Positions 45,755 through 57,979 of a DNA stretch of 64,000 nucleotides are shown here, piece after piece (within the stretch, counting starts at the first letter, position 1; every line of letters begins with the position of its first letter). The notes beneath the pieces were generated by a model, which was not told where the DNA came from, ran no database searches, and saw only the letters and a program-made list of their open reading frames with translations. The DNA lies in NCBI GenBank assembly GCA_905220665.1, contig CAJNAR010000027.1, positions 1 through 64,000 on the forward strand, given 5' to 3'. This DNA is from Albugo candida (Eukaryota; Oomycota; Peronosporomycetes; Albuginales; Albuginaceae). The position numbers and the translations under genes are program-made.

Positions 45755-45837
45755 GCAGTCGCATCGCAGTCGTAACAGCTAATGCAAACCCACTAGCGAC
45801 CGCAACATTTCGAGCTCGTGCTGGTCAGTTACCTTGG

Positions 45838-46270
45838 TCAACAGGTCAGCAAGCACGAGCTCAGCTGAGCATAGCACGGATCCAGCATGCCACGACGGGC
45901 AAATTTCTTCACAAACTTGAGGCGCACATCGATATGTTTTGCTCTCATGAACGAAGCTTCATCCTCAATCTGGTGGATAGCCGCTTGATTATCCACATGC
46001 ATCTTCATGGGCAGAGACGGTGCAACTCCCACTTACATCAGTATTTACCTTATCTCAAGGAGCTCGAGCGCCGTTTCGGACGCTGCCACAAACTCAGACT
46101 CAATCGTCGAAATCAAAACTCCTCCTTGCTTTTTTTTACCGACCAGATTACGGGCATTCCATTGAGCAACACCATCGCTCCAGCCAAAGACTTCCTGTCA
46201 CCCTTCTCCGCTGCGAAGTCTGCGTCGCTATATGAACCTAGCGTAACAGCATCTTCACCATCAGTACTGG
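45838..46270 (-). pseudogene. Copia element 2 RNase H remnant
   Basis: A minus-strand frame (46032-45838) reads PMKMHVDNQAAIHQIEDEAS and RAKHIDVRLKFVKKFA, the second half of the Copia RNase H domain. The preceding part to about 46270 is broken by stops. Confidence 0.85.
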
Positions 46271-46279
46271 CATGCATCT

Positions 46280-47328
46280 CTAGCCTTTTATTCTTGCTTT
46301 CCGAAAGCTACCTTGCAATTTTCTTGGCCAATTCAGTCTTGCTCCCGCGGCTAATGAGTTTGAAGCGTTTCCTTGTGTACCGCGAACGTGATATCTGTGA
46401 AAGTGTACCGCGCAACCCACAACAAACTTCCAACGAGGGACTAAAAACGACCGGATTGACGGTTTTTCAGGCTCTGCGTCCTTCAACAGCAAGATACTTT
46501 CCGTTCTGACTACGTCATAGAACTCCTCCCCGATCGGTGTACGCGGTGGATTCGCCGACGCCAAAACGTGTTCCCGGAGCAGCACTTGTATCGCCTCCTT
46601 CTTATTCAGAGCATAGGATTGCGGATCGAGCGCCCTAAGTCGAATTTTTAGATATTTGGACAACTCTCCCAGGTTCTTAATTAAAAGCGATTCCATCGCT
46701 GCACAAAATAATCGACCGATGTAGCCTTTGTCGCCGTAATTAGGAAATCTTCGACGTACACGCCAACTACAGTCATATCATCACCGTCGCGCTTGTAGTA
46801 CAGGAAAAAATCACTGATGCACTGTTCAAATCCTGATTCCTTAAGTCTCGAATGCAATAGCTGGCTCCATAGTCTTCCTGTCTGTTTCAGCTCAAACGGG
46901 CTTTTCTTCAACTCGAGTGCGACTTCACATGCACTGGACACTCCAAGTTCCTTGAATTTTTCTGCATTGATCTTCATGCCTTTTGGTACGTGGAGAAATA
47001 TCTCAAAATGCTCCTCTTTGTTAGCCTTTACATAGGCATTGGGAATGTCGCCATGTTTTGCAGGTATACCCAATGGCGCCGCAAGTCCCAGGATCACTTT
47101 CATCGTTGACATGTCTTTAACGGCGGCGAAGGTCAACGATTAGTGAGCACCGAAAACTTGTTGATCTCCGCATGCAACGAGTCGTCCCTTGAGTCGTTCC
47201 ACTGCACCGTTTTCGTCTGTCTTGTACACCCACTTACTGTGCAGCATTTTTACAGAGGCTGGTCGCCTGATCACGTTCCAAAGTTCGCTGGACTCAAGCT
47301 CCTTTCTCCAAGCATTGCCATGCTCCAA
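46280..47328 (-). pseudogene. Copia element 2 reverse transcriptase region
   Basis: Frames 47328-47140, 47136-46681 and 46696-46280 follow each other. They read MLHSKWVYKTDENGAVERLK, IPAKHGDIPNAYVKANKEEH, QTGRLWSQLLHSRLKESGFE, and DDMTVVGVYVEDFLITA, where YVDDLL is changed to YVEDFL. Frame changes separate the parts. Confidence 0.9.
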
Positions 47329-47590
47329 CCTTCATCCTTTGGGATGAGCATCGCCTCAGCATGCGTCTTCGGGTCAGTTTCGTATACTTGTCGCACGGTG
47401 GCTAGATCAATCTTCGTGGACATTCTTTCTTGATTCTACTGCTTAGTTGACCCACGTGTGGAATAGGGGTCAAGCGTCGACGTCTTGAGCTTGACGTTTT
47501 CCTTCTTTTCATCATCACCAATGTCTTTATAAGTGATCTGTGAGTCTTCTTGAGAGTTTCCATCATGGTCTTCTCGCTGCACTCTAAGTT

Positions 47591-48400
47591 TTAGTTGCTT
47601 GTTCTGCAAATCCAAAGCGTTTGAATATTCTCGAAGTTTTGCTTCACAACAAAGACGTCCTCCTTGCGTATATACACTCGATATCCTTTGGTCTCGTTGC
47701 TGCGCCGGATGTTCATGACAACCTGGGCTCGATGATCGTGTGAATTCTTCTTCGGGTCAAGGTATACGGTACACATGGAGCCAAATTCAACGATATCGCG
47801 TAGGTCTGGAACTTGCTGTGTCAGCACCTCGATTGGGGAAGCAAGCCCGTGGTTCGATTTTGTAGGACTGGGATCAAATATGTACGCCGAGTACTCAACC
47901 GCGTCATCCCAGAAAGACAGTGGGAGGTTGCTTCCGAACATCATCGAGCGCGTCATATTTCCCATTGTACGGTACATGAGCTCTGCTTTGCCATTTGACG
48001 CTTGATTTCGCGCCTCGATGACCTGTATCGCCACGCCGGATATCTTGCATAGTAAGTACACGTTCTGATACACACCGCCGCCATTGGTTCGAAGCACATG
48101 TACCCGGAAATTGATACGTTTCTTGAAGAACGCCAAGAACTCCTTGAACTTCTATGCCGCTTGGTGCTTGGTACGCGCGAGGAAAACGCGACAGTAGATA
48201 CTCTTGTGATCAACAAATATGACGAGGGACCGATTTCGCATTCGGTGCTTTGGTTTCATCGGTCCTTTTAAGTCCGAGCAAATCACACCACCAATGCGAT
48301 CAATCGGTGAATCCACCCCGGTGTTCTGGGCTGCACATTTTTGGCCTATTTTGCTTGCGCACGCGTGACATATGTCTTTCGTTGATGATCAGTAAGTCTT
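47591..48400 (-). pseudogene. Copia element 2 integrase region
   Basis: The frame 48136-47591 contains FRVHVLRTNGGGVYQN, EARNQASNGKAELMYRTMGN and LPLSFWDDAVEYSAYIFDPS. These are the core-domain D and E neighbourhoods of Copia integrase. The N-terminal part lies in another frame up to about 48400. Confidence 0.88.
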
Positions 48401-48593
48401 ATCTTGGATCCAGGTTCCCGCGTCATTAGTTCAATTGTGTCATAAGAGAGGTGACATAAACGTTGATGGATGTGCATTAGGGTCCCCGCATGCACACCTA
48501 CATCACCTTCCCGCTCCTTAATTTGTAGTCATAACCTCACCGGCCTCTTTTAAACCTGTTATCAAGTCTTGGGGCTCCGGATGTAACACGTTG

Positions 48594-49169
48594 TTATGCA
48601 TCGACACGCCGATATAACGTCCCCGGTAGTGGGCGGTATATAATCGATCGACAAGCATCTCTGTATTTGAGCGCGTAGCCTTTTAGGTAAAGTATGTCAT
48701 AGGACACGATCTTTCGAGTCAGCATCGGTGCATAGTAGACTTCAGTAAGTTGAATTTTAGTTGGTCTTCCACGTGACATCACGCGAAGAACCACACTTCC
48801 GATCATTGTTAAGTGAAGTGGCTTTCCATCGGCGACCAAGCATTGGTCTTCACACTTGAGGCCATCTTCGAGCAGTGCACTGTTGTTCAGTAGGTGCCTG
48901 CTGGAACCGCTATCTTGGGCCTTCCCATCTTGTACACACAGAATGTAGTTGACAACATCCTTGGTTTTAGTAATGTTACGCCAAGCTCCCTTGGCATCGT
49001 TGGATCTCTTTGACTTCTTCTTTTCTTCAGGACCCAGGGCTTGAACGTGCCCAACCTTGCCACATCCATAACACGTGCGCGTGTCAACGCGTGACTTATG
49101 TTCGAAAACATAGGACACTACGTCCTTACCAAACGAAGCACCACTTCGAGTCTCAACTCCACAGACCAC
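48594..49169 (-). pseudogene. Copia element 2 zinc knuckle and protease region
   Basis: The frame reads TRTCYGCGKVGHVQALG, a gag CCHC knuckle whose last Cys is lost. It then gives the protease active site QDSGSSRHLLNNS, followed by a protease-like core (LVADGKPLHLTMIGSVVLRV). The two belong to the end of gag and the start of pol. Confidence 0.88.
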
Positions 49170-49314
49170 GCGAAATGTGCGAGCTGTTCGCCTTGTGCAA
49201 GTTACACAACCCGGTTTCCGTCGTACTGTGTCATAAGTACCGTCTGAAGATCACGTGATGCATAGTGCGCAATGTTGTCCAGTACCTGCGCGTGAGCGCC
49301 ACCTCATGCAACAC

Positions 49315-50210
49315 TCACGGCCACCAAGTAGAGGTAATTCTCGGTCTACCTCCTCTGGAGTCTTTCTTTGCCATGAACAGTTTCATCGACTGGGTAGCAG
49401 TGATAGTAGTCTTGAAAGTCTGATGGAAGCGTTCCATGACGTGCGCGAGAGTCGAAAACTGTCCCCACCAAGTATCGACCTGCTTGTTGTAGGACAGCTC
49501 GGCGGTACCACACAGATAGGGCCCCAGCAAGTTCGTTCTCACGTCTTTGGACCAGTCGAAGCCACAGGCCACTTGTGCGTACTGGATCTGTTTCATGAGT
49601 GTCCTGCCGCAATCGAGTAAACCGGAGCCCAATCCTCGATACGGCTCTGAGCCATTAAACATTCGAATCGTCAGTCTTCTTTGACGCTCATCTGGCACCC
49701 GCATTGCATGTTGAGCGTCCAGCTCCATTCAGCGCGCGTATTCTTGCGCTGCCGCGTAATCCATGTTCGAATACGGAGTACGCAACGGTGCTGCTGCTTC
49801 CGCAGCTCGTCATTCTGGCTAAATCGCGTTTCTTCCTGCACCATGCTGTACCATGTTCGGGCGAACTCGGCCAACTCTTGGACGCACCGGTGAATGCTCG
49901 AGCTCATTGATGTGCATCGGTGCACCATCACGACCTAGTCTCAGCGCCAAGCGGAACATTACTAACTCCATCGCGCGCATCATCCATTCGTCTTCATCAC
50001 GCTTCAGCTTCGAAACCTTTATCTGCGTCATCCTTGCTTGGAGGTCGGCGAGGGCTGCGAGTGTTTGGTGTTAACATCATTGCCCCTATCTTGGACCGTC
50101 GTTTCAGCTTGAACTACCGCTGGAGACGCCGTGGCTTTTTCGTTACCGGCGTCAAAGCTGACTGGAGATGTTGCGCTTGGCACGCCATCAGAGCCAGTCG
50201 TTGGGATCAT
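49315..50210 (-). pseudogene. Copia element 2 gag region
   Basis: The frame 49728-49315 reads FNGSEPYRGLGSGLLDCGRT, YAQVACGFDWSKDVRTNLLG and QVDTWWGQFSTLAHVMERFH, which is Copia gag capsid sequence homologous to that of element 1. Upstream to 50210 the N-terminus continues in broken frames. Confidence 0.88.
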
Positions 50211-50214
50211 AACC
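50201..50214 (-). promoter_or_regulatory. Copia element 2 primer-binding site
   Basis: ggttatgatcccaa on the minus strand follows the 5' LTR. It differs by one base from the initiator tRNA-Met anticodon-loop complement seen in element 1. Confidence 0.65.
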
Positions 50215-50479
50215 TGTTATCAAACTCGTTGTGTTGGCAGTGGTAGAATGAATACTTTTGTTTTATTGGAAAGCTAAACCTGCACCCTAGTCCCTAGTTG
50301 TCTTGCCTACCATCCGTTCTTAAGGTCTTGCTTGCCAACCGTTCTTCGTGCTGCATCAACTCTCACTGATCACGCACCCCTACCCATCCTGCCAGGAGAC
50401 TGCTGATACCATCATAGGAAAACAAAATGACCGTAGATAGTGAAAGCGTACCTCATGTCCAACATGTCAATATTTTACA
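50215..50479 (-). repeat. 5' LTR of Copia element 2
   Basis: TG at 50215 and ACA ending at 50479 in plus orientation; matches 45489-45745 with some indels (for example extra bases near 50376). Confidence 0.9.
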
Positions 50480-50869
50480 ATTTTCCGGTTAGATAGATTG
50501 CTCACAATGGTAGGCGACTCAACTTTGAGAATAACTTACCTTCAATTATTTCTTTTCGAGATTAAGCTTCAAGGAATGTACACGGTTCTTGTTAATGCGA
50601 AATTTGGAAATGTATCGTAAATTACATCGGTGTTGGTCTAATCACATTGCCAGAAGACGCCTATCAAGAGAATTCCGAACGCCTTTTAAAAGCATTCCGA
50701 ACGTCTCAAACATTAAAATGACATTTTAGATTAAGAGTGCAACCAGATCGAAGATGGATTTCGCGATTGTATTGAAAATATAGAAGAATCAACCGTCACA
50801 TCCAGTATTATTCATCGTATCTAATGCTGTGACTGTCGACATCGCCGAAACCACGTCAGATGAACGATA
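50480..50869. other. Spacer between Copia element 2 and the kinesin relic
   Basis: Nothing was recognised except a short repetition, ttccgaacgcctt (50677) and ttccgaacgtct (50696). Coding remnants of the kinesin N-terminus may reach into its end. Confidence 0.45.
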
Positions 50870-52560
50870 TCCCTAGGTTCGACATATCCGAACGCCTTCG
50901 CTGTCTTAGACCTCTAATAGCGAAGGAAACAAATCAAAACGAACGGAAGTTCGTTGAGACAAGTAATAACATCGTTTGCTCAAGGTACTCTTTTCATGTG
51001 CGATCAAATGCACTCGTATCCTAATATATTCCTACCGAGCGCAAAGTTATCTTATGTACCACATATTGACTGAAAAATATGACTAGTTGACTATATTTGA
51101 CGCCGACCAGCATGGAAGCTGTGATATGAACTATTTCTAAAGGTTTCGTGGAAGCATGTTTCTCAACAATCAGTACCTATGCGCACACATCGTCGAGGAA
51201 GACGTACACAATGCAAGGTGGCGACGCCGATGACACTAAGGGTCACATAACTGTACCAAGTACATCTGATACTTATTCAAATGCAGGTATAGCGCCGATA
51301 CAAACCTGGAAATCATCACCGGGCTTAAAATATATATGGAGCAAGTGTAACGAATGAAATTTCAGGTAAGAGAAAATAAGCGGTGTTGTTTCTTTATCGA
51401 GTGCATGGTCGAGATTATTGTCCCTAGTCTAGCAGAATTCATGCTTCGCGTGATGCAAAGGAGCAATAAGCGTGCTATCGCCGCTGCCACCAAAATGCAG
51501 CTCACGTAGCCACACCGTTCTTAGACAGGGTCATAGAGCATGATGAAGCCCAGGTGGGTCAAATGGGAATAACTCTACCTTGTGGATATAGTCGGATCTG
51601 AATGCTGAGGAAGACTGAAGCTGTTGGAAGACGACGCGAGGAGTCCAAGATGTTTAATGGAAGGTTGTCTACCCTCAGAAAAGTTATATGAATCATTTGC
51701 CGTATCGAGATTTCAAACTCCCTCGGTTTTTTTCAAGACTCTCTTGGTGGAGATCCACGGACAAAGTTGATTGTCAACAACATATCGTGCAGCTAATCGG
51801 ATTCAGCTGAGACTTTTTAGATCTTCAATCGTGCAAGAATGAGCCAAAACGAAGCAGTCATACATGAGCACCAGAGTGTCGATGACTTGATGCATACTAT
51901 GGAACGCTGCAGAAAGATTTTATAGTTGAAGAAGAATTGTGTCAACGCGCTGAAAAATCTCTAGAGTGCATCTCGACTTATGAAGGTTTATCAGCAAGCA
52001 GAGATCATTAATACTCAGGAATGAAAAGTGCAACTCAAGTGCTCATGATACAGCTATGGTATCGAACACAACTACTATAGAGGCTTTTCGACAACTCCGG
52101 AGGACATTTACAAAACTGCAAGACAAGTTTCTAACTAGAATATGATCGAAGAGAGTGTGGAATTGGAGATTTGAATACTCATCGCGATAGCAAAGCTGAT
52201 TGATGGAGTTTTTTAGGCTATTTGGATGGAATCTAACGAGTAGAACAAGATAGTAGTGGCGAAATCGGGACTCGTCTTGCAAGAAAGAGACATTCAGTAC
52301 TCAATCCAATAACTATTCACTACAATCCGTGTGGGACGAGCTGACAATGCATGCAAAAAAGCTACAATAGCAGGTCGATCTTCTGGCATCACATGAACGG
52401 AAGGTTCCAAGCTTGTATGATAATGTAGGAATGCAGTATCTGTTGCGGAGATACTGTAGCTCTTTGCTAGAGGAAGTCTTTCTGCTCGACGAGCAATTAT
52501 GCTCTCTCAAAGAACACGATTCAGCGAGCCAACAAGCTTAAGGGCGCAAGGTCCTTGTAT
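50870..52560 (+). pseudogene. Decayed kinesin, copy C
   Basis: Kinesin motor pieces appear in the normal order on the plus strand with stops between them: RLRCLRPLIAKET-like N-terminal sequence (about 50897); GFVEACFSTISTYAHTSSRK followed by TYTMQGG (51141-51220), where the P-loop GQTSSGKT is changed to AHTSSRKT; AEFMLRVMQRSNKRAIAAAT (about 51430); LYLVDIVGSE (about 51577), the switch-II block; RKTEAVGRRREESKMFNGRL; HLPYRDFKLPRFF-like sequence (about 51697) and a G-DPRTKLIVNN-like block in mixed frames. A coiled-coil segment follows (TIEAFRQLRRTFTKLQDKFL, about 52074). It corresponds to a kinesin-1-like N-terminal motor and stalk. The changed P-loop and many stops make it inactive. It is homologous to copies A and B. 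Confidence 0.82.
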
Positions 52561-52680
52561 AAAGGACCTAATGAATCAGAGAATCAACAACACGAGGTGT
52601 TCAGGACTCTACACCTTCACAAAAGGTTGACCGACTATTATAAGATCCGAGACGCCTTATTTACAAGACACGTGTCTCTA

Positions 52681-52924
52681 ACAGTTCTAAAGTGGAACTG
52701 CCTTTATTTTCTTTATATATAGAAGAATAAGTTACTTTAAACGTACCTAATCTAGACACTAATGTCCTAAATTAGTTCCTTGTAAGTTCTTTTTGTTTGG
52801 TGGCTACAAGTCGCCAGACCTCACAAATTGACAAGGTATTCCGATATCTATATCAATGGGAAAGCGTCTCGAATGCGTACCACACTGTCAGAACAGTTAC
52901 TAACCGACGTGTAACCCCGTTACA
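52681..52924 (+). repeat. Gypsy LTR, left
   Basis: Shares with 59405-59716 (inverted) and 61259-61760 blocks such as acgtacctaatctagaca, ctaatgtcctaaattagtt and ggtattcc-atatctatatca, and ends taaccccgttaca. The 5' limit is where similarity becomes visible; it may start earlier. Confidence 0.85.
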
Positions 52925-52930
52925 CGCTTT

Positions 52931-53524
52931 GTGCCTGTACCAGTCGCAGAGGCTAAGCCTCGTCCAGCTAAGTTGGGAGTTAGACTCTACTCCGGGAAAG
53001 AGAGGGAAAACCTAGTCCTCTCGATCCGTGAGCTAGAAATTGCCATGAAGTCTGGCATGATCTCAGTTGAGCATCCGCGTCTCTCGCTGGCGGTCAACAA
53101 GAGCGATGGTAGAGCTAGAGAATGAGCACTGACGTGCGGTACGTCAGTGGACATGGCGTTCCCAACATGGGATTCGATAAAGTTACAACTTACGCGCGCC
53201 TGTGCGCCGCATAACCAGACATATCGCGTGCGCTCACGCTTATCGTCTACCCGTCAGGGTAAGAATGAATTGTCGGACTATGTCCAAGAGTTGAGAACAC
53301 TCATAGCTGCTATGAAAAGTGACCCTCTTCCTGAGGTGATCCGTGTGAGCGTGTTCATGGAAGAGCTTTGTACTAGCGTTGCCAGAACCGAAGTATTCCG
53401 AGTACACCCGTCTAGCTTTGATGAAGCGGTCGATATAGCTCAAAATGCTGAGCTCAACTTCAAGTTAGCTAGACTTGGTTGGAATGGGTATAACCCAAGC
53501 TCTATGAGTACATCAGCTTTTTAA
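52931..53524 (+). pseudogene. Gypsy gag
   Basis: Frames 52931-53125 and 53147-53524 join across a TGA (RARE-stop-ALTCG, expected Trp). They give GKERENLVLSIRELEIAMKS, then MAFPTWDSIKLQLTRACAPH and ELSDYVQELRTLIAAM, typical retrotransposon gag capsid sequence. A knuckle-like RCRSCESTKYLRPMC lies just downstream at about 53608. Confidence 0.88.
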
Positions 53525-53859
53525 AGCCTGAATCTATGGACCTTAGCAACGCTCAAGGTGAGGGAGAAGCTGGCTCAAGTTGCTAAGCAATACCGCGAGA
53601 CCCTTCGATGCCGTTCGTGCGAAAGCACCAAGTACCTGCGTCCCATGTGTCGTTTGCGCAAAAAGCGCCATAATCATATGATTCGAGTAACTAGAGGTCT
53701 TGTATGGCGTCAATACCCTGTAGGCGCGGGGCGCCCTAATGGGGAATACGTATGTTATGTGGGACATCCAGGAGGTAGAGGTGAGAAGGGCTTAGCCCCA
53801 AAGAGCTCTGTGCCTGCTAGCACGGAGCGTGGATAAAAGCCAAGCTTGTTAGTCGCATA

Positions 53860-54290
53860 AGTGACTGTGGAGAACTTTGAAAACCATGGTCGACTTTGAT
53901 GGACTACGGAGCGTCTTTCAATTACGCTCGGCGTCGTTCCCTGGATGGGGGTCAGCGATACGATGAGGCACTTAAAGCGCATGAAGATGATCCGATCTCT
54001 AATCGCTCAGCGACTGGGACTCGTGTCACCGTGCCTAAAGTTCCACTGAACTTAGGCATAAGGTTTTTTTGAACTTTTACAGCATTGAGCGCTGTCTTGT
54101 TCTTGATCTGGATCCGAGATATGATCTTATTCCGGGCATGGCCTGACTTGAACTCCATGAGCCATGGATCGATTGGAGTTCCAAGACCTGAGGTGCAACG
54201 CGCAATGTTCCTAGCGAAGCTTTGGCTAGTCATGAACCCACCTTTGTTAGGCAACAGAAGCGAATTCGACGCGAGCCACTGACAGAGGAT
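53860..54290 (+). pseudogene. Gypsy aspartic protease region
   Basis: The reading LLMDYGASFNYARRRSLDGG-like (about 53900) matches the retropepsin active site D-S-G-A, here D-Y-G-A. It is followed by ATGTRVTVPKVPLNLGIRFF and, in broken frames, the SRYDLILGMAWL equivalent. The changed Ser would affect activity. Confidence 0.75.
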
Positions 54291-55109
54291 TCAGTGTGCT
54301 GTACATTGGAATGTCTGAGTTGATTAAATCCAATCTTGACAAGATTAGTCTCGAGGGCAACTCGCTAACTGCTAGTGAAACGGCACGCAGTTCGTTGAGT
54401 GAAACTCGATGTGATAAAGAATCAATCGATGCTGAAAGCCTTGCTGGCGAGATACCGAGTCATCAGCGCTGTGATTTGTCTGATGCGCGTGGAGTGGCAC
54501 GTGAAATACGACCGTGTGGAGTTGGCCGAGTTGGAACTACACTGAATGTCGGTAATGTCATTTTCGGCAAGAAGGCATGGCTTTCAGAGGTGTGGCCTGT
54601 TCATGCACGTGGAGTGACACGTACACGTTCACTTAATGATGAACGCTAGTTATGTAGCTCTTCATCGGATGTCGGTCAGCACATCGGCTCTAATATAGAG
54701 AAAAAGTATGATTGTAGAACATCTTAACCTTGGGAACACGGATGTTCCGACCTCTATGAGGTATACGGTCTACTTATGTCAGAGTTATCCCAGCATGTAG
54801 CTGTACACGCTTGTTGATGGGGTGAATGTTGATGTTGATGTTGATGAGGATATTAGCCTCTTGCCTATCCCCTCGTTAGATGCTCTGTTAGTGCTAGACG
54901 TGATGTCTGTTGATGACTTCGGCCAGTCCCTGATGGCTGGCGACTTTTCTGATATGGTGGTCATTGGACCTGACGGTGAGCTGAACTCATCTTCGCATCT
55001 GGATGAAGCTGTCCTTGAGGACACGAAGGCGACACTTAGTGCGCGCAGTGGATCGTTGATCCCTAAAGATCCTTTGGATCCGTTCTATCCTTTCCTGAAG
55101 GAGTTATAA

Positions 55110-56470
55110 GACGTGGTTTGTCACAATCCACCCTATGGGTTGCCTCCCGACAGAGGTGTACGTCATGAAATTGACCTTGTTCCTGGAACCAAATGCTGTG
55201 TAACACGGCCGTGGCCTCTACCATGGAACAGTGCGACGTCATTGACGATTTTTTCCGTGCCAAGCACGCGGCTGGGATGATGCATGAGAGCAAGTCTCCC
55301 CATTCGACACCGACATTTTGTTTCTAAAAGCCGAATGGTAAGTGGCGTATTGTTCATGCTTACAATAAGCTTGATGTGGCCACTGTACCAGAGCAGACAG
55401 ATTACACGAATGGATATTCTTCATAACACTATGGTGGGATGTACGATGTACAGTGCGCTCGACTTAGTAGATGGTTCGTGCCAGCTGCTCATGAGAAGTA
55501 GCGACATCCCGCTGACCGTGGTCAGTACTCGGAGCGGTTACTCTGGAAGTGGCTTGTTATGCCTCACAGGCTTTCCAATACACCAGCTACGTTTAATCGT
55601 CTGGTAACGCAACTGTTCCGCCCTCATAGAGGTTATGCACAGACGTACTTTGATGACATATTTGCCCATATTTGTGCCGGACAGGGTCGGCCAGATGTGG
55701 ATAACCACATTGACCATTTACGAGCTGTGCTCGAGTGCATGCGCACGAACAAATTGTATGCTAACGACTCGAAATGCATCTTTAAAGCGGAAGAGATTCC
55801 CTTTTTGGAGTCCTTTACCGGGAAGCGAGGCCTTAGAGTGGATCCCGCTTAGGTGAAAGCCATAGTCAATTTTCTAAGAACAAGAAGGATTTGCGCAAGT
55901 GACTTGGCCTCTTAAAAAACTTGCACAAGTACACGCGAGAATTGCGCTGGTATGGCTAGGCCATTGTCCATTCTCCTCAAAAAGGATGTGAAATGGTGCT
56001 GGACTTGCACACCGAACGATGCTTTCAAATCAGTTAAGAAGAGTCTCTTTCAGGCCCCTTTTTTGGCTCTGCCCGACCCTGAGCGACCCTTCAGTGTCGT
56101 CTGTGACGCTACTGACTTTGCCATTGGTTGTGCTCTACTTCAAGTCGCTACCGATGGTCATGAGCGCGTTATCGCGTAGGAATATCGCCAGATCAAGGCT
56201 TCAGAGAAGAACTACCAAGTTTATGAGAAAGAGCTACTTGCAATGAAGTTTGCTCTAGTCAAATTCATAGTTCATCTGATAGGCTGCAAACCTTTGTGAT
56301 TTATACCGATCATGCGTCATTACGCACTACGACTCTTTCGCCTCATCTCTCTCAGCGAATGACTCGGTGGATTTCATTATTTGCCGAATACAACTTCGAG
56401 GTGAAGTATAAGCCCGGCAAGCAAAATGCTTTGGTTGATACGCTGTCTCTCAGGCCTGCTTATGAGCTTT
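55110..56470 (+). pseudogene. Gypsy reverse transcriptase and RNase H region
   Basis: Pieces in order are NPPYGLPPDRGVRHEIDLVP, then SALDLVDGSCQLL, then RLSNTPATFNRLVTQLFRPH with the catalytic box YFDDIF (Y-x-DD), then LECMRTNKLYANDSKCIFKA. RNase H follows with LALPDPERPFSVVCDATDFA, YTDHASLRTTTLSPHLSQRM and EYNFEVKYKPGKQNALVD. Stops separate the pieces. Confidence 0.93.
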
Positions 56471-56579
56471 CCCATGTAACGACTCTGTCGTCTTCAATCA
56501 CTGACTTGATCCGCTCGGCTTATGCCAAAGATGAGAAGTGTATAGCTTTGCTACGTGCGCTTGGGAGCGGAAAGTTTAG

Positions 56580-57420
56580 AGACCCAGATATACTATTTTC
56601 GACATGATTACGTGCGAGGCTACATCTAGATTCCATCGATCAAGCCTTCTTGTGCTACTGCACGAATTTTGAGGATAGTCCTCGTATCGTTGTTCATCAT
56701 GATGAGGAGTTGGAGTATTAAATCCTCTATTAGGCACATGATACTGCGTTTAGCGGTCTTTTCGGTCGTGAGAAAATCTATAGCTCAGTGAGCCAAGACT
56801 TTTGGTGGCCCAGACTCTTTAAATGGGTAAGTACATACATGCGTACGTGTGAACTGTGTCAACGCGTTAAACTTTTCGCACATGCGGCTGCGCCACTAGC
56901 TACTTTACCTGTACCCAAAAGTTATTGGGCGTTCGTTAGTATGGATGTATGGATTTTGTGCTAGGCCTACCACAAGATTCGAATGGCAATACGGGTATTG
57001 TGTTCTTTGTTGACAGTTTGAGCAAGATGGATCATTCAGAGGCTGTAGTGGACTCCATCGATGGTTCAGGTACAGCTACGCTGTTTGTCGATTAAGTGTT
57101 CCGCCAATACGGTTTGCCCGTGGTATTTATCTCCGATAGAGATCCTAGCTTCGCTGGGGAGTTTTAGAAATCGATCTTCAAGGTTCGTGGCACCCGATTG
57201 TACATGTCCACTGCAGATCATCCGCGGACCGATGGGTAAAATTATCGAGTTAATCGCTTTATCGGTGATATCTTACGCAGCATTTGAGCTGATACATTCA
57301 AGTATTGGAGCTCTATGCTCCCTGTTGTTGCGTTTGCGTTAGGCACCTCTTTTCATGCCTCTACCGGCTATACTCCGTTCTACGTGAACGGACTCATCCA
57401 CCCTCTCGTTCCATAAAAGC
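56580..57420 (+). pseudogene. Gypsy integrase region
   Basis: A zinc finger (HDTAFSGLFGREKIY through MRTCELCQRVK), the core start (FVLGLPQDSNGNTGIVFFVD, DSLSKMDH), ISDRDPSFAGEF and STADHPRTDG. The order is that of Gypsy integrase. In-frame stops are frequent, for example within EF-KSIF and TDG-NYRV. Confidence 0.9.
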
Positions 57421-57979
57421 TATCACCACGTGATTCAGGGCTTGGTGGGGGAGACATGGCCGATCGGCTTGCTGATTCAGACCCGCTACTATTCAGAAAT
57501 AGGTTAACGAGTTTCTTGCAACGCGATTAAATGTCTTACGGCATGTGCGTGAGACAATTGCTGAAAGCCAATACCGACAAAAGGAACAAGCTGTTGCTAA
57601 AACGGAGGTTGTATCGAAGTTACGATTTCAGAGAACAGGTATTACTCAATATTAAAAATCTATCTACAAATGTAGTGTCCGCTAACTTCAAGAAAAATTG
57701 CGACCACGATTCACTGGACCGTTCACGGTCATGGCTAATAGGAGCCTTGCTGGGGCCCGTACCCTGATCAGTCGGTTAAGCACTTGAGCGCACGGACCCC
57801 CTGCCGGAGGTTGTTAGTCCGATCCCCGGCAGTGTGGGCAGCGGTTTGAGCCCACCCAAGAAATAAGCTTGGAAAATATCTGCCTCCCTAGGTTTGGAGT
57901 CAGACTCAAGTGATAATCACACGGTCAGGGGCTCATGATAGGATAAGGAAGGTAGTTAAATAACCAAATAAACAGTGTA

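Larger units (their letters stand above)
45489..50479 (-). mobile_element. Copia element 2, degenerate
   Basis: This is a 5.0-kb Copia element on the minus strand, of a family related to but distinct from element 1. LTRs of 257 bp (45489-45745) and 265 bp (50215-50479) have TG...CA ends. The flanking pentamers acttt and atttt may be a target-site duplication with one change. Gag, protease, integrase, RT and a short RNase H piece are present in the right order but in many frames. The polypurine tract and initiator-tRNA binding site are kept. It is inactive. Confidence 0.92.

Noticed and set aside
57770..57860. tRNA-like stretch with a T-arm-like block (ttagtccgatccccgg)
   Set aside because: No matching acceptor stem, D-arm or B-box consensus could be built, and it lies within the decayed Gypsy.
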